Below are positions 8,656-18,998 of a stretch of DNA of 64,000 nucleotides, piece after piece; within the stretch, counting starts at the first letter, position 1, and every line of letters begins with the position of its first letter. This stretch comes from Microbacterium testaceum. Its GTDB lineage: Bacteria; Actinomycetota; Actinomycetes; Actinomycetales; Microbacteriaceae. A program made the translations under genes and the position numbers. Location: positions 1 to 64,000 of the forward strand of contig NZ_LDRT01000002.1 in NCBI RefSeq assembly GCF_001476655.1, in the 5' to 3' direction. The notes under the pieces are model-generated. The model saw only the letters and a program-made list of their open reading frames with translations, ran no database searches and was not told the DNA's origin.

Positions 8656-9002
8656 CGCGCCAGGTCCGCCGCCGCGCGGCCGAGGTTCTGGATCTGGTGC
8701 AGGGGTACGCTCGCGTCACGATGAATGCGTATCCGTCGCATGCCGCTGGGGCCGTCTCCTTCGAGGAGGTGGTCGGGGTCTTCGAGTTCTGCGCCGCGAT
8801 AAAAGAAGATGTTGATCCACCCTTGTGCCGCGTAGAGCTTGACCACGGCGTGGCCGTTGAGGGAGAAGTAGGGGTGGCTCCACTTGATCGCTTCCTGGAA
8901 CGGACCGCCAGCGCGAATGGCGGTGACGGCGGAGGTGAGCACTTCTGCCGGCCACGGATGCGTAGCCTCGGCGAGGTATCGGTCGACGTCGGTGCCGGTC
9001 AT
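8628..9002 (-). CDS. DUF1801 domain protein
   Basis: A 124-residue small cytosolic protein of the DUF1801 (YdhG-like) family, function unknown. Typical features are IKWSHPYFSLNGHAVVKLYAA and GWINIFFYRGAELEDP in the middle, with a C-terminal helix. The ATG at 9002 overlaps the stop of the upstream VOC gene (ATGA), so the two are translationally coupled. The last 15 or so residues (ARTRRTQTRR) extend into the IS481 relic, so the original C-terminus may have been replaced by insertion-sequence DNA. Confidence 0.8.
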   Translation of the reverse strand: MTGTDVDRYLAEATHPWPAEVLTSAVTAIRAGGPFQEAIKWSHPYFSLNGHAVVKLYAAQGWINIFFYRGAELEDPDHLLEGDGPSGMRRIRIHRDASVPLHQIQNLGRAAADLARTRRTQTRR

Positions 9003-9382
9003 GCGTCTTGGCTCATGTGGACGCGGTTGCCTGCCACATCGCGGAGCGTGACCGCAGTTCCCCATGGCTGTGTCTGCGGTGGTCCTTCGAATTCGATCCC
9101 ACGCGCCAGCATCGCTTCATAGTTTCCGCGGCAGTCGTCGGTCGCGATGCTGAACATCGGCAGCCCGGCCGCCTGTCCACCGACAAGAGCCTTCTCCTCC
9201 TCGGTGATCGCGAGGTCGAGGTTAATCCCGAACCCGGGCTGCTCTGGGTAGCCGACGAGAACCCAGCGGTAGTGGTCGAGCCGCTCATCTTCGAGCAGGC
9301 TCATCCCCAGCTTGCCGGTGTAGAAGCTGACCGCCTCATCGAGGTCGTTCACGAGGACTTTGAATAGCGGGATCGAGGGCAT
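8999..9382 (-). CDS. VOC-family (glyoxalase/bleomycin-resistance-like) protein
   Basis: A 127-residue VOC protein: IPLFKVLVNDLDEAVSFYTG at the N-terminus, RWVLVGYPEQPGFGINLDLA in the middle and WGTAVTLRDVAGNRVHMSQ at the end. The start is secure: ATG at 9382 with a near-perfect SD (GAGGAGGTT). It forms an operon with the DUF1801 gene (4-nt overlap) and lies downstream of an AraC-type regulator on the same strand. Such pairs are common in accessory stress or resistance loci, but the substrate cannot be read from the sequence. Confidence 0.85.
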   Translation of the reverse strand: MPSIPLFKVLVNDLDEAVSFYTGKLGMSLLEDERLDHYRWVLVGYPEQPGFGINLDLAITEEEKALVGGQAAGLPMFSIATDDCRGNYEAMLARGIEFEGPPQTQPWGTAVTLRDVAGNRVHMSQDA

Positions 9383-9447
9383 GGGTAACCTCCTCAAGCG
9401 TGGGATGGTGATGAGCAGCGGACCCAGCTTCGCGTCGCCCTGGGTCC

Positions 9448-10308
9448 TCAGTCTTGGACCAATGCGACGTTTCCGTCCGAACCGGTCGTGTGCTGGAACT
9501 GCCTGCGGTAGTCGCGCGGAGTCATCCGCGCGAACAAGGTGAACGCGCGATTCATGTGCGGCTGGTCCGCGTACCCGGCCTCCGCCGCCACGCGGGCAAG
9601 CGGGAGATCTTCGCTCAACAGCAGGCGGCGGGCACGTTCGAACCGGACGCGTGCGATCATCTGCGCCGGCGTCGCATCCAACACCTGGCGGAAGTCGCGC
9701 TGAAGCTTGCGCTGCGAGGAGGTGCACGCCGCCGCGAGTTCCTGCACGGTCAGCTTCGCGGCGTGGTCCGTGATCGCCCGCCCTGCTTCCCAAAGGGGGG
9801 CGCGAGCGATCGTCCACGCCAGGAGGTGCGACAGGAGCACCCGGTTCAGCCCGTCCACCGGGTGTGCGGACGAGGCCGCATCGCGGACGCCGGCGACAAG
9901 ACCCGCGTCGAAGACGTCGTCTGCCGCTGCCCATTGTCGTCCGGCGAAGGCACTGACGTCCCCGAACGGGGCCAGGCCCCACCATGGGAACCTGACGCAC
10001 CAGACGTGCAGGACGCCCTCGGCTGTCAGAACGAGCGGACGATCGAGTGTCCCGATCGCGACACATGTCGGTAGCGCAACGCCCGCGTCCCTGTAGGGGG
10101 CGGCAAGCTGGACGACGAGCTCCACCGTGCCGTCAGGCATCACCGTCTCGACATCCTCATCGCCGTACGCCCGCTCATATGTCCATGCGCACGTCACCCA
10201 CTCGGACAAGTCGGGATGGAGCCTCTCCTCCCGATAGACAACCGGAGTCACCCAACCATCATCCCGCTCGACGAGCCGCGCGCCCGTCAACAACCTCCTG
10301 GCCAGCAA
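9448..10308 (-). CDS. AraC-family transcriptional regulator
   Basis: An AraC-type regulator of up to 286 residues. The N-terminal part (about 20-150) resembles the ligand-binding domain of regulators starting [18 protein letters not shown]; the C-terminal 100 residues carry the double HTH ([21 protein letters not shown], then [20 protein letters not shown] and MTPRDYRR). The start is uncertain: TTG at 10308 gives the longest form, but an AGGAGG at 10299-10294 and a GTG at 10251 (before TPVVYREE) suggest a shorter one, which would also clear the pyrR promoter. It lies 65 nt upstream of the VOC-DUF1801 pair on the same strand and probably controls it. Confidence 0.85.
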   Translation of the reverse strand: MLARRLLTGARLVERDDGWVTPVVYREERLHPDLSEWVTCAWTYERAYGDEDVETVMPDGTVELVVQLAAPYRDAGVALPTCVAIGTLDRPLVLTAEGVLHVWCVRFPWWGLAPFGDVSAFAGRQWAAADDVFDAGLVAGVRDAASSAHPVDGLNRVLLSHLLAWTIARAPLWEAGRAITDHAAKLTVQELAAACTSSQRKLQRDFRQVLDATPAQMIARVRFERARRLLLSEDLPLARVAAEAGYADQPHMNRAFTLFARMTPRDYRRQFQHTTGSDGNVALVQD

Positions 10309-10312
10309 CAGC

Positions 10313-10318
10313 TAGACT
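10313..10318 (+). promoter_or_regulatory. candidate -10 element of the pyr operon
   Basis: TAGACT predicts a start near 10325 and a leader of about 53 nt, long enough to include the PyrR-binding hairpin. It sits beside or inside the start region of the divergent araC-type gene. Confidence 0.5.
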
Positions 10319-10337
10319 CGACGAAGAACCACAGCAA

Positions 10338-10371
10338 CCTTTAACCCCGTCCCGTGAGGCGGAGAAGGGAG
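10338..10371 (+). promoter_or_regulatory. PyrR-binding RNA hairpin over the pyrR ribosome binding site
   Basis: TCCCGTGAGG (10350-10359) matches the conserved PyrR loop UCCNGNGAGG. CCG (10347-10349) can pair with CGG (10360-10362), and CCTT (10338-10341) with AAGG (10365-10368) around a purine-containing internal bulge, the shape of known PyrR targets. The lower strand contains the pyrR Shine-Dalgarno (AAGGGAG), so PyrR plus UMP would block translation of the operon's first gene. No terminator follows, favouring translational repression over attenuation. Confidence 0.7.
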
Positions 10372-10377
10372 CGGCGG

Positions 10378-10908
10378 ATGAATACGCGCACCGTCATGCA
10401 CGATGCCGACATCGCCCGCGCTTTGACGCGCATCTCGCACGAGATCCTGGAGTCCAACAAGGGACCGGAAGGACTCGTCCTCCTCGGCATCCCGACCCGC
10501 GGCGTCACGCTCGCGAATCGGATCGCCCCGATGATCAGCGAGTTCGGCGGCGCACAAGTCCCGGTCGGCTCGCTCGATGTGACGATGTACCGCGACGACC
10601 TGCACCGCAACCCCACGCGGGCACCGCGCAAGACCGAGATCCCCGTCGGCGGCATCGACGGCAAGACCGTCGTGCTCATCGACGACGTGCTCTTCTCGGG
10701 ACGCAGCATCCGCGCCGCTCTCGACGCCCTGCAGGACATCGGGCGTCCCGCGGCCGTGCGACTGGCGACGCTGATCGACCGCGGCCACCGCGAACTGCCG
10801 ATCCGCCCCGACTTCGTCGGCAAGAACCTCCCCAGCGCGCGCGACGAGCGCGTGAACGTGCGCCTCGCCGAGGTCGACGGAGTCGAAGAGGTGACGATCG
10901 AGTCATGA
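10378..10908 (+). CDS. pyrR: pyr operon regulator / uracil phosphoribosyltransferase PyrR
   Basis: A 176-residue PyrR: it binds pyr mRNA in response to UMP and usually has weak UPRTase activity. The PRPP-binding motif [20 protein letters not shown] lies near residues 96-115, and IPTRG and [12 protein letters not shown] are typical. I chose the ATG at 10378, preceded by AAGGGAGCGG; a GTG at 10354 falls inside the PyrR RNA loop and is not credible. It is the first gene of the pyr operon, and its TGA overlaps the pyrB ATG. Confidence 0.95.
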   Translation: MNTRTVMHDADIARALTRISHEILESNKGPEGLVLLGIPTRGVTLANRIAPMISEFGGAQVPVGSLDVTMYRDDLHRNPTRAPRKTEIPVGGIDGKTVVLIDDVLFSGRSIRAALDALQDIGRPAAVRLATLIDRGHRELPIRPDFVGKNLPSARDERVNVRLAEVDGVEEVTIES

Positions 10909-11873
10909 GGCACCTCCTCGACACCCAGCACCTCTCGCGCGCCGAGGCCCTCGAGATCCTCGACGTCGCCGAGGACATGGCCGACACCCAGCGCCGCGAG
11001 GTCAAGAAGCTCCCGACGCTGCGCGGCAAGACCGTGGTCAACCTCTTCTTCGAGGACTCCACGCGCACGCGCATCTCCTTCGAAGCCGCTGCGAAGCGGC
11101 TCTCCGCCGACGTCATCAACTTCTCGGCGAAGGGTTCGAGCGTCAGCAAGGGCGAGTCGCTGCAGGACACCGCGCAGACCCTTCAGGCGATGGGAGCGGA
11201 TGCCGTCGTCATCCGCCACGGTGCGTCCGGTGCTCCGCGGACCCTCGCCACCAGCGGCTGGATCACCGCGGGAGTCGTCAACGCCGGCGACGGGACGCAC
11301 GAACATCCCACGCAAGCACTGCTCGACGCGTTCACGATCCGCAAGCGCCTGTTCGGCGACGACAGCCGGGGCCGCGACCTCGACGGCATCCGGGTCACGA
11401 TCGTCGGCGACGTTCTGCACTCGCGCGTCGCGCGATCCAACGTCTGGCTGCTGCACTCGCTCGGCGCGCGCGTGACCCTCGTCGCCCCGCCGACCCTCGT
11501 CCCGCAGGACGTCAGAGGGTGGCCCGTCGAGATCGACTACGACCTCGACCACGCGATCGCCGCCGCCCCCGACGCACTCATGATGCTCCGCATTCAGCTC
11601 GAGCGTATGAACGCGGCGTATTTCCCGACTGAACGGGAGTATTCACGACGCTACGGTCTCGACGCCCGGCGCCTGGCGGACCTTCCGACCGATAGCATTG
11701 TCCTGCACCCCGGCCCCATGAACCGGGGTCTGGAGATCTCCGCCGAAGCCGCCGATTCGCCTCGCTCGACGGTGCTCGAGCAGGTCACGAACGGCGTCTC
11801 CGTGCGGATGGCCGTGCTCTACCTGCTGCTCGCGGGCGAGCGCTCCGACACCGAGAAAGAGGACCTCCGATGA
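10905..11873 (+). CDS. pyrB: aspartate carbamoyltransferase catalytic subunit
   Basis: A 322-residue ATCase catalytic chain that condenses carbamoyl phosphate with aspartate, the second step of UMP synthesis. The carbamoyl-phosphate loop STRTR is at residues 52-56, the mobile loop Lys at SKGES (82), and HPTQALLD at 134-141; LHPGPMNRG near the C-terminus is the aspartate-binding segment. No pyrI regulatory subunit is present, as expected for actinobacteria, where PyrB often works with PyrC. Its ATG overlaps the pyrR stop, and its stop overlaps the pyrC ATG. Confidence 0.97.
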   Translation: MRHLLDTQHLSRAEALEILDVAEDMADTQRREVKKLPTLRGKTVVNLFFEDSTRTRISFEAAAKRLSADVINFSAKGSSVSKGESLQDTAQTLQAMGADAVVIRHGASGAPRTLATSGWITAGVVNAGDGTHEHPTQALLDAFTIRKRLFGDDSRGRDLDGIRVTIVGDVLHSRVARSNVWLLHSLGARVTLVAPPTLVPQDVRGWPVEIDYDLDHAIAAAPDALMMLRIQLERMNAAYFPTEREYSRRYGLDARRLADLPTDSIVLHPGPMNRGLEISAEAADSPRSTVLEQVTNGVSVRMAVLYLLLAGERSDTEKEDLR

Positions 11874-13192
11874 GCCACGCCACCCCCCAGACGCTTCTGG
11901 TCCGCGGCGCGCGCGTCGAGGGGCAGGATGCCACCGACCTCCTCGTCCAGGACGGCGTCATCGCCGAGACCGGCGCCGGTCTGTCGCACGCCGGCGCGAC
12001 GGTCGTGGACGCGGACGGCCTGATCGCCCTCCCGGGCCTGGTCGACCTGCATGTGCACCTGCGCGAGCCCGGGTTCGAGGCATCCGAGACCGTCCTCACC
12101 GGGTCACGCGCGGCGGCAGCGGGAGGCTTCACCACCGTCTTCGCCATGCCCAACACCTCGCCGACCGCCGACACCGCCGGCGTCGTGGAGCAGGAGCTCA
12201 CTCTCGGCGAGGCCGCGGGATACGTCCACGTGCAGCCGATCGGCGCGGTCACCGTCGGCCAGAAGGGCGAACGGCTCGCCGAGCTCGGCGCGATGGCGGA
12301 CTCGCGTGCCCGGGTGCGCGTGTTCAGCGACGACGGGTTCTGCGTCTTCGACCCGCTCATCATGCGGCGAGCGCTCGAGTACGTGAAGGCGTTCGACGGC
12401 GTGATCGCCCAGCACGCGCAGGACCCGCGTCTCACCGAGGGTGCGCAGATGAACGAGGGCGCGGTTTCGGCCGAGCTCGGTCTGACCGGTTGGCCTGCCG
12501 TCGCCGAGGAGTCGATCATCGCGCGCGACGTGCTGCTGGCCGAGCACGTGGGCTCGCGCCTGCACGTGTGCCACCTGAGCACCGCCGGTTCGGTCGACAT
12601 CATCCGCTGGGCGAAGAAGCGCGGCGTCAACGTCACGGCCGAGGTCACCCCGCACCACCTGCTGCTGACCGACGAGCTCGTGCGCGACTATGACGCGCGG
12701 TACAAGGTCAACCCGCCGCTGCGCCGCGAGGAAGACGTGATGGCCGTGCGCGAGGGCCTCGCCGACGGCACGATCGACATCGTCGCCACCGACCACGCCC
12801 CGCACCCGACCGAGGCGAAAGCCTGCGAGTGGGCCGCCGCCGCGAACGGCATGGTGGGCCTCGAGAGCGCTCTTCGGGTCGTTCAGCAGGCGATGGTCGA
12901 CACGGGGCTCCTCGACTGGAGCGACGTCGCTCGCGTGATGTCGAAGACCCCCGCGCGAATCGGACGCCTGGACGCCCACGGCACCCCCGTCGCCGTCGGT
13001 CAGCCCGCCTCCTTCACGCTGTACGACCCGCGCCCCTCGCGGACGTTCGCGCTCGACGATCTGCGCGGTCGGAGCAAGAATTCGCCCTACCTGGGCCGGG
13101 AACTGCCCGGAGAGGTGCGCTGGACCGTGCGTTCCGGCATCCCCACCGTCGTCGACGGGACACTGCTCGAAACACCCGGGGTGCTCGCGTGA
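11870..13192 (+). CDS. pyrC: dihydroorotase
   Basis: A 440-residue class I dihydroorotase (amidohydrolase fold) that cyclises carbamoyl aspartate to dihydroorotate. The zinc motif [10 protein letters not shown] has its histidines at 61 and 63; further markers are [35 protein letters not shown] and the catalytic Asp in VATDHAPH. C-terminal [17 protein letters not shown] is typical of the class. It sits between pyrB and a PH-like membrane protein with 4-nt overlaps on both sides. Confidence 0.97.
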   Translation: MSHATPQTLLVRGARVEGQDATDLLVQDGVIAETGAGLSHAGATVVDADGLIALPGLVDLHVHLREPGFEASETVLTGSRAAAAGGFTTVFAMPNTSPTADTAGVVEQELTLGEAAGYVHVQPIGAVTVGQKGERLAELGAMADSRARVRVFSDDGFCVFDPLIMRRALEYVKAFDGVIAQHAQDPRLTEGAQMNEGAVSAELGLTGWPAVAEESIIARDVLLAEHVGSRLHVCHLSTAGSVDIIRWAKKRGVNVTAEVTPHHLLLTDELVRDYDARYKVNPPLRREEDVMAVREGLADGTIDIVATDHAPHPTEAKACEWAAAANGMVGLESALRVVQQAMVDTGLLDWSDVARVMSKTPARIGRLDAHGTPVAVGQPASFTLYDPRPSRTFALDDLRGRSKNSPYLGRELPGEVRWTVRSGIPTVVDGTLLETPGVLA

Positions 13193-13692
13193 CCCGGGAG
13201 GGCGCCCTCCTTGTGATGGCCGGCGTGGCCGTGGTCGCGCTCGGGCTCCTCGCGTACGCGTGGTGGCGACGAACGCGGCGCGATGCGCGCTACACCGCAC
13301 CGGTGGGGGAGCTGCCCGCGGATGCCGTCGAGACGGCCGTGTTCCCCGGGCTGTACGTCGCCACGACCCGTCACGACGAGCCGCTCGAGCGTCTCGCGGT
13401 GAAGGGTCTCGGCTTCCGCTCGCGCGTCGACGTCACCGTCACCACGGCCGGCGTCGCGCTCGACCTGCCGGGTCAGCCCCGCATCGCGCTCACCCGCGAC
13501 CGCCTGATCGACGCGAGCCAGGCGACCGTCGCGATCGACCGCGTGGTCGAGCGCGACGGCCTGACGCGCGTCAGCTGGCGCATCGACGACGACACGGTCG
13601 TCGACACCTACCTCCGACCTCAGGATGCCTCGGCGAAAGCCCTCGCCGACGCCATCCGTCCGCTCATCACCACGACAGGAAGCGACGCATGA
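13189..13692 (+). CDS. membrane-anchored PH-like domain protein of the pyr operon
   Basis: A 167-residue protein with one N-terminal membrane helix ([20 protein letters not shown], about residues 7-26), an Arg-rich cytosolic junction, and a soluble domain of about 130 residues resembling the PH-like fold annotated for mycobacterial Rv1382, which lies at the same position between pyrC and carA. Function is unknown. The GTG at 13189 overlaps the pyrC stop (GTGA), and its TGA overlaps the carA ATG. Its conserved place suggests a role tied to the pyr enzymes, for instance membrane tethering, but that is a guess. Confidence 0.8.
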   Translation: MTREGALLVMAGVAVVALGLLAYAWWRRTRRDARYTAPVGELPADAVETAVFPGLYVATTRHDEPLERLAVKGLGFRSRVDVTVTTAGVALDLPGQPRIALTRDRLIDASQATVAIDRVVERDGLTRVSWRIDDDTVVDTYLRPQDASAKALADAIRPLITTTGSDA

Positions 13693-14861
13693 CCGCCCTG
13701 ATCCCTTCCGCGCGCCTGACGCGCGACCCGGCCGTCCTCGTGCTCGAGGACGGCACCCGCTACACCGGCCGCGCCTACGGCGCGCGCGGCGAGACCCTCG
13801 GCGAGGTCGTCTTCGCCACCGGCATGACCGGCTACCAGGAGACGATCACCGACCCGTCCTACGCCGGACAGATCGTTCTGCAGACCGCCCCGCACATCGG
13901 CAACACCGGTGTGAACGACGAAGACCCCGAGTCGCGTCGCATCTGGGTCGCCGGTTACGTCGTGCGCGACCCCTCGCGCATGGTGTCGAACTGGCGCGCG
14001 AACCGCTCGCTCGACGAGGCGCTCGTCGAAGACGGCATCGTCGGCATCTCCGGCATCGACACCCGCGCCGTCACCCGCCGCATCCGCTCCGAGGGCAGCA
14101 TGCGCGGCGGCGTCTTCTCGGGCGAGGCCGCGAACCTCGACGCCGACGAGCAGCTGCGCCGCGTGCGCGAGGCGCCGGGCATGGCGGGTCGCAACCTCTC
14201 CGCCGAGGTCTCGGTCAGCGAGGTCGAGGTCACCCCCGCGACGAGCGAGCGCATCGGCAACCTCGCGGTGCTCGACCTGGGCGTGAAGACCTCGACGATC
14301 ACCAACCTCGCGGCGCGCGGCTTCGACGTGCACGTCTTCCCGCAGTCGGCGACGATCGACGAGATCCGCGCGATCGAACCCGTCGCGGCGTTCTACTCCA
14401 ACGGTCCGGGCGACCCCGCGGCATCCGATCAGCACGTCGAACTGCTGCGCGCGGTGCTGGGTGACGGCCTGCCGTTCTTCGGCATCTGCTTCGGCAACCA
14501 GCTGCTGGGCCGCGCTCTCGGCTTCGGCACCTACAAGCTGCCGTTCGGCCACCGCGGTATCAATCAGCCCGTGCTCGACAAGACCACGGGCCGCGTCGAG
14601 ATCACCTCGCAGAACCACGGATTCGCCGTCGACGCGCCCCTGAACGAGGTCGTCGACAGCCCCGCCGGCTTCGGACGCGTCGAGGTAAGCCACATCGGCC
14701 TCAACGACAACGTCGTGGAGGGCCTGCGCGCCCTCGACATCCCCGCGTTCAGCGTGCAGTACCACCCCGAGGCCGCCTCGGGACCGCACGACGCCAACTA
14801 CCTGTTCGACCGCTTCCGCGAGATGGTTCTCGCGACGATGGAGACCAAGACCAATGCCTAA
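13689..14861 (+). CDS. carA: carbamoyl-phosphate synthase small (glutaminase) subunit
   Basis: A 390-residue CarA that hydrolyses glutamine and channels ammonia to CarB. The class I glutamine amidotransferase triad is C267 (GICFGNQ), H359 and E361 (YHPEA). The N-terminal half has the CarA-specific [18 protein letters not shown]. Start is the ATG overlapping the previous stop; the end overlaps carB by 8 nt, consistent with equimolar expression of the two subunits. Confidence 0.97.
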   Translation: MTALIPSARLTRDPAVLVLEDGTRYTGRAYGARGETLGEVVFATGMTGYQETITDPSYAGQIVLQTAPHIGNTGVNDEDPESRRIWVAGYVVRDPSRMVSNWRANRSLDEALVEDGIVGISGIDTRAVTRRIRSEGSMRGGVFSGEAANLDADEQLRRVREAPGMAGRNLSAEVSVSEVEVTPATSERIGNLAVLDLGVKTSTITNLAARGFDVHVFPQSATIDEIRAIEPVAAFYSNGPGDPAASDQHVELLRAVLGDGLPFFGICFGNQLLGRALGFGTYKLPFGHRGINQPVLDKTTGRVEITSQNHGFAVDAPLNEVVDSPAGFGRVEVSHIGLNDNVVEGLRALDIPAFSVQYHPEAASGPHDANYLFDRFREMVLATMETKTNA

Positions 14862-17800
14862 GCGCGACGACATCCACTCCGTCCTCGTCATCGGCTCCGG
14901 CCCGATCGTCATCGGTCAGGCCTGCGAGTTCGACTACTCCGGCACCCAGGCGTGCCGCGTCCTGCGCGAAGAGGGGGTGCGCGTCATCCTCGTCAACTCC
15001 AACCCGGCGACGATCATGACCGACCCCGACTTCGCCGACGCGACCTATATCGAGCCCATCACCCCCGAGGTGATCGAGTCGATCATCGCGAAGGAGAAGC
15101 CGGATGCCGTGCTCCCCACGCTCGGCGGACAGACGGCGCTGAACGCGGCGATCCAGCTGCACAAGCGCGGCATCCTCGAGAAGTACGACGTCGAGCTCAT
15201 CGGCGCCGACTTCGACGCGATCAACCGCGGCGAGGACCGCCAGATCTTCAAGGAGCTCGTCATCGAGGCGGGCGCCGACGTCGCGGCATCCGTCATCTGT
15301 CACTCGATGGACGAACTCCTCGCCGGCGCGGAGAAGCTCGGCTACCCGCTGGTCGTCCGGCCGAGCTTCACGATGGGGGGCCTGGGCTCGGGCTTCGCGT
15401 ACGACGAGGCCGACCTCCGCCGCATCGGCGGTGCGGGCCTGCACGACTCGCCCACCAACGAGGTGCTGCTCGAGGAGTCGATCCTCGGGTGGAAGGAGTA
15501 CGAGCTCGAGCTCATGCGCGACACCGCCGACAACACGGTGGTCGTCTGCTCGATCGAGAACGTCGACCCCGTCGGCGTGCACACGGGCGACTCGATCACC
15601 GTGGCGCCCGCGCTGACGCTGACCGACCGCGAGTACCAGCGGCTGCGCGACATCGGCATCGACATCATCCGCGCCGTGGGCGTGGACACCGGTGGCTGCA
15701 ACATCCAGTTCGCCGTCGACCCGAAGACCGGCCGCATCATCGTCATCGAGATGAACCCGCGCGTCTCGCGCTCGAGCGCGCTGGCGTCGAAGGCGACGGG
15801 CTTCCCGATCGCCAAGATCGCCGCGAAGCTCGCGATCGGCTACCGCCTCGACGAGATCCCGAACGACATCACCAAGGTGACCCCGGCGAGCTTCGAGCCC
15901 ACGCTCGACTACGTCGTGGTCAAGGTGCCGCGGTTCAACTTCGAGAAGTTCCCCGCCGCCGACACCACCCTCACCACCACCATGAAGTCGGTGGGCGAGG
16001 CGATGGCGATCGGCCGCAACTACACCACCGCCCTGCAGAAGGCGCTGCGGTCGCTGGAGAAGCGCGGCTCGAGCTTCCACTGGGGCGAGGAGTCGCGCTC
16101 GGTGGAGGAACTGCTCGAGATCGCGAAGACCCCGACCGACGGTCGCATCGTCGTGCTGCAGCAGGCGCTGCGCAAGGGCGCGACGGCCGAGCAGGCGTTC
16201 GACGCGACGGCGATCGACCCGTGGTTCATCGACCAGATGGTGCTGATCAACGAGGTCGCGGAGTTCATCGCGCAGGCCGACGAGCTGGATGCCGACACCC
16301 TCCGCGTCGCGAAGGAGCACGGCTTCAGCGACGCCCAGATCGCCGAGATCCGCGGTCTCGGCGAGGCCGAGGTGCGCGAGTCGCGCTACGCGCTCGACGT
16401 GCGCCCGGTCTACAAGACGGTCGACACGTGCGCGGGGGAGTTCCCGGCCCTGACGCCGTACCACTACTCGTCGTACGACGCCGAGACCGAGGTCACCCCC
16501 TCCGACCGCACGAAGGTCGTCATCATCGGCTCGGGCCCGAACCGCATCGGCCAGGGCGTCGAGTTCGACTACTCGTGCGTGCACGCGTCGTTCGCGCTGT
16601 CGGATGCCGGGTACGAGACCGTGATGGTCAACTGCAACCCCGAGACCGTGTCGACCGACTACGACACGAGCGACCGCCTGTACTTCGAGCCGCTGACGCT
16701 CGAGGACGTGCTCGAGGTGCTGCACGCGGAGTCGCAGTCGGGCACGATCCTCGGCGTGGTCTGCCAGCTCGGCGGTCAGACGCCCCTGGGCCTGGCCAAG
16801 GGCATCGAGGCGGCCGGCTACACCATCCTCGGCACGAGCCCCGAGGCGATCGACCTCGCCGAGGAGCGCGAGCTGTTCTCGCGCCTGCTCGACGACGCCG
16901 GACTCGTCGCGCCCCGCAACGGCACCGCGATCGACGTCGAGGGCGCCGTTCAGGTCGCCGAGGAGATCGGCTACCCGGTGCTGGTGCGCCCGAGCTTCGT
17001 GCTCGGCGGCCGCGGCATGGAGATCGTCTACTCGGCCGAGGCGCTGCGCGACTACTTCGTGCGCGTGGCCGACCAGGCGATCATCGGCCCCGGCCTCCCG
17101 CTGCTCGTCGACCGCTTCCTCGACGACGCGATCGAGCTCGACGTCGACGCGCTGTACGACGGCACCGACCTGTACATCGGCGGCGTCATGGAGCACCTCG
17201 AGGAGGCCGGCATCCACTCCGGTGACTCGTCCTGCACCCTGCCGCCGGTCTCGCTCGGCCGCACCGAGGTCGACCGCGTGCGCGAAGCGACCCTCGCGAT
17301 CGCGAAGGGCGTCGGCGTGCGGGGCCTGCTGAACGTGCAGTTCGCGATCTCCGCCGGCGTGCTCTACGTCATCGAGGCGAACCCCCGCGCGAGCCGCACG
17401 GTTCCGTTCGTGTCGAAGGCCCTCGGCATCCCGCTCGCGAAGGCCGCCAGCCGCATCATGGCCGGAAGCTCGATCGCCGAGCTGATCGCCGAGGGACTGC
17501 TGCCCGCGCAGGACGGCTCCCGCGTGCCGCTCGACGCGCCCGTCGCCGTCAAGGAGGCCGTGCTGCCGTTCAAGCGGTTCCGCACCGCCGACGGTCACAC
17601 GGTCGACAGCGTCCTCGGACCCGAGATGCGCTCGACCGGCGAGGTCATGGGCCTCGACCGCGACTTCCCCACCGCGTTCGCGAAGTCGCAGGAGGCCGCG
17701 TACGGCGGGATGCCGACCTCGGGCACCGTGTTCATCTCGGTCGCCGACGCCGACAAGCGCGCCGTGATCCTGCCGGCCCACCGCCTGCAGGAGCTCGGTT

Positions 17801-18141
17801 TCTCGCTGCTCGCGACCGAGGGCACCGCCGAGATCCTCGCGCGCAACGGCATCCGGGTGAAGGTCGTCGAGAAGTACTCGGAGACGCAGGGCTCCGGCCA
17901 GCAGAACGTGGTCGACCTGATCAACGCGGGCGAGATCGACATGATCGTCAACACGCCCTCGGGCGGCACGGCTCGTGCCGACGGTTACGAGATCCGCGCC
18001 GCCGCGGTGGCCGCCGACAAGGCGCTGTTCACCACGATGGCCGTCCTCGGCGCCGCGGTGAGCGCCTTGGGCGCGATGAAAGACGGTTTCGGCGTCCGCA
18101 GCCTGCAGGAGTACGCCGTGGATCGCGCGGGGCGTCTGTGA
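14854..18141 (+). CDS. carB: carbamoyl-phosphate synthase large subunit
   Basis: A 1095-residue CarB. Two homologous ATP-grasp halves are clear: the first opens [20 protein letters not shown] and contains [12 protein letters not shown]; the second opens near residue 547 with [20 protein letters not shown] and contains [13 protein letters not shown]. The C-terminal 130 residues form the MGS-like allosteric domain ([11 protein letters not shown] ... MIVNTPSGG). Length is normal. It makes carbamoyl phosphate for both pyrimidine and arginine synthesis. It overlaps carA by 8 nt and pyrF by 4 nt. Confidence 0.98.
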   Translation: MPKRDDIHSVLVIGSGPIVIGQACEFDYSGTQACRVLREEGVRVILVNSNPATIMTDPDFADATYIEPITPEVIESIIAKEKPDAVLPTLGGQTALNAAIQLHKRGILEKYDVELIGADFDAINRGEDRQIFKELVIEAGADVAASVICHSMDELLAGAEKLGYPLVVRPSFTMGGLGSGFAYDEADLRRIGGAGLHDSPTNEVLLEESILGWKEYELELMRDTADNTVVVCSIENVDPVGVHTGDSITVAPALTLTDREYQRLRDIGIDIIRAVGVDTGGCNIQFAVDPKTGRIIVIEMNPRVSRSSALASKATGFPIAKIAAKLAIGYRLDEIPNDITKVTPASFEPTLDYVVVKVPRFNFEKFPAADTTLTTTMKSVGEAMAIGRNYTTALQKALRSLEKRGSSFHWGEESRSVEELLEIAKTPTDGRIVVLQQALRKGATAEQAFDATAIDPWFIDQMVLINEVAEFIAQADELDADTLRVAKEHGFSDAQIAEIRGLGEAEVRESRYALDVRPVYKTVDTCAGEFPALTPYHYSSYDAETEVTPSDRTKVVIIGSGPNRIGQGVEFDYSCVHASFALSDAGYETVMVNCNPETVSTDYDTSDRLYFEPLTLEDVLEVLHAESQSGTILGVVCQLGGQTPLGLAKGIEAAGYTILGTSPEAIDLAEERELFSRLLDDAGLVAPRNGTAIDVEGAVQVAEEIGYPVLVRPSFVLGGRGMEIVYSAEALRDYFVRVADQAIIGPGLPLLVDRFLDDAIELDVDALYDGTDLYIGGVMEHLEEAGIHSGDSSCTLPPVSLGRTEVDRVREATLAIAKGVGVRGLLNVQFAISAGVLYVIEANPRASRTVPFVSKALGIPLAKAASRIMAGSSIAELIAEGLLPAQDGSRVPLDAPVAVKEAVLPFKRFRTADGHTVDSVLGPEMRSTGEVMGLDRDFPTAFAKSQEAAYGGMPTSGTVFISVADADKRAVILPAHRLQELGFSLLATEGTAEILARNGIRVKVVEKYSETQGSGQQNVVDLINAGEIDMIVNTPSGGTARADGYEIRAAAVAADKALFTTMAVLGAAVSALGAMKDGFGVRSLQEYAVDRAGRL

Positions 18142-18998
18142 GCGAAACGTTCGGTCAGCGGCTCAGCGCCGCGCTTTCGGCCCACGGCGCGCTGTGCGTC
18201 GGCATCGACCCCCACGCCGCACTCCTGTCGGCGTGGGGGCTGGATGCCACGGCCGACGGTGCGCGTTCGTTCGGCCTGCGGGTGGTCGAGGCCGCCCGCG
18301 GCCGAGTCGGGGTCGTGAAGCCGCAGGTGGCGTTCTACGAGCGCTACGGCTCGCGCGGTTTCGCCGCGCTGGAGGACGTGATGGCCGCTGCTCGCGAGGC
18401 GGGCCTGCTCGTGATCGCCGACGCCAAGCGCGGGGACATCGGCACGACCATGGAGGGCTACGCCCACGCCTGGCTCGAGCCCGGCTCGCCCCTCGAGGCC
18501 GATGCCGTGACCCTGTCGCCCTACATGGGTGCCGACTCGCTCCGCGACACCCTGTCGCTCGCGATCCGTCACGGCAAGGGCGCGTTCGTGCTGACCGCGA
18601 CGAGCAACCCCGAGGCGCGCGCGCTGCAGAGCGCGATCGTCGACGACGCCCTCGCCGTCGGCGACCACGAGCACGTGGCCGCGCGCGTCGCGCACGACGT
18701 GAACGAGGCCAACATCGGCGCTCCGGGAGCCCTCGGGTCGATCGGTGTCGTCGTCGGCGCGACGGTCGATCGGGCTGCTTTCGGGCTCGGCGACGTGGCC
18801 CTGGCGGGAATGCCGATCCTCGCCCCCGGTTTCGGAGCCCAGGGGGCCGAGCCCGCGGATCTCGGCCGCCTGTTCGGGTATGTCGCCTCCGCGGTGGTCG
18901 CGAACGAGAGCCGCAGCGTCCTCGCGGTCGGCCCGGACCGTCTCGCGGCGCGTATCGAACAGCGCGCCGCGCTGTATCAGGGAGTGTCCCGTGGTTGA
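18138..18998 (+). CDS. pyrF: orotidine 5'-phosphate decarboxylase
   Basis: A 286-residue OMP decarboxylase of the longer (type 2, PyrF_2) group found in actinobacteria; it forms UMP. The catalytic segment [10 protein letters not shown] has K97. Other markers are LCVGIDPH at the N-terminus, VTLSPYMG, and FGAQGA near the phosphate-binding end. The GTG start overlaps the carB stop. The end overlaps the mihF::gmk start by 8 nt, so the guanylate kinase belongs to the same transcription unit. Confidence 0.95.
   Translation: MSETFGQRLSAALSAHGALCVGIDPHAALLSAWGLDATADGARSFGLRVVEAARGRVGVVKPQVAFYERYGSRGFAALEDVMAAAREAGLLVIADAKRGDIGTTMEGYAHAWLEPGSPLEADAVTLSPYMGADSLRDTLSLAIRHGKGAFVLTATSNPEARALQSAIVDDALAVGDHEHVAARVAHDVNEANIGAPGALGSIGVVVGATVDRAAFGLGDVALAGMPILAPGFGAQGAEPADLGRLFGYVASAVVANESRSVLAVGPDRLAARIEQRAALYQGVSRG

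Noticed and set aside
10354-10380. Upstream GTG start for pyrR
   Set aside because: The GTG lies inside the PyrR-binding loop and the added residues are an Arg run; the ATG at 10378 gives the family N-terminus.
14749-17781. A 1010-codon minus-strand frame opposite carB
   Set aside because: It mirrors a highly conserved gene, is rich in Arg/Val/Asp in the way antisense frames of GC-rich genes are, and has no SD.
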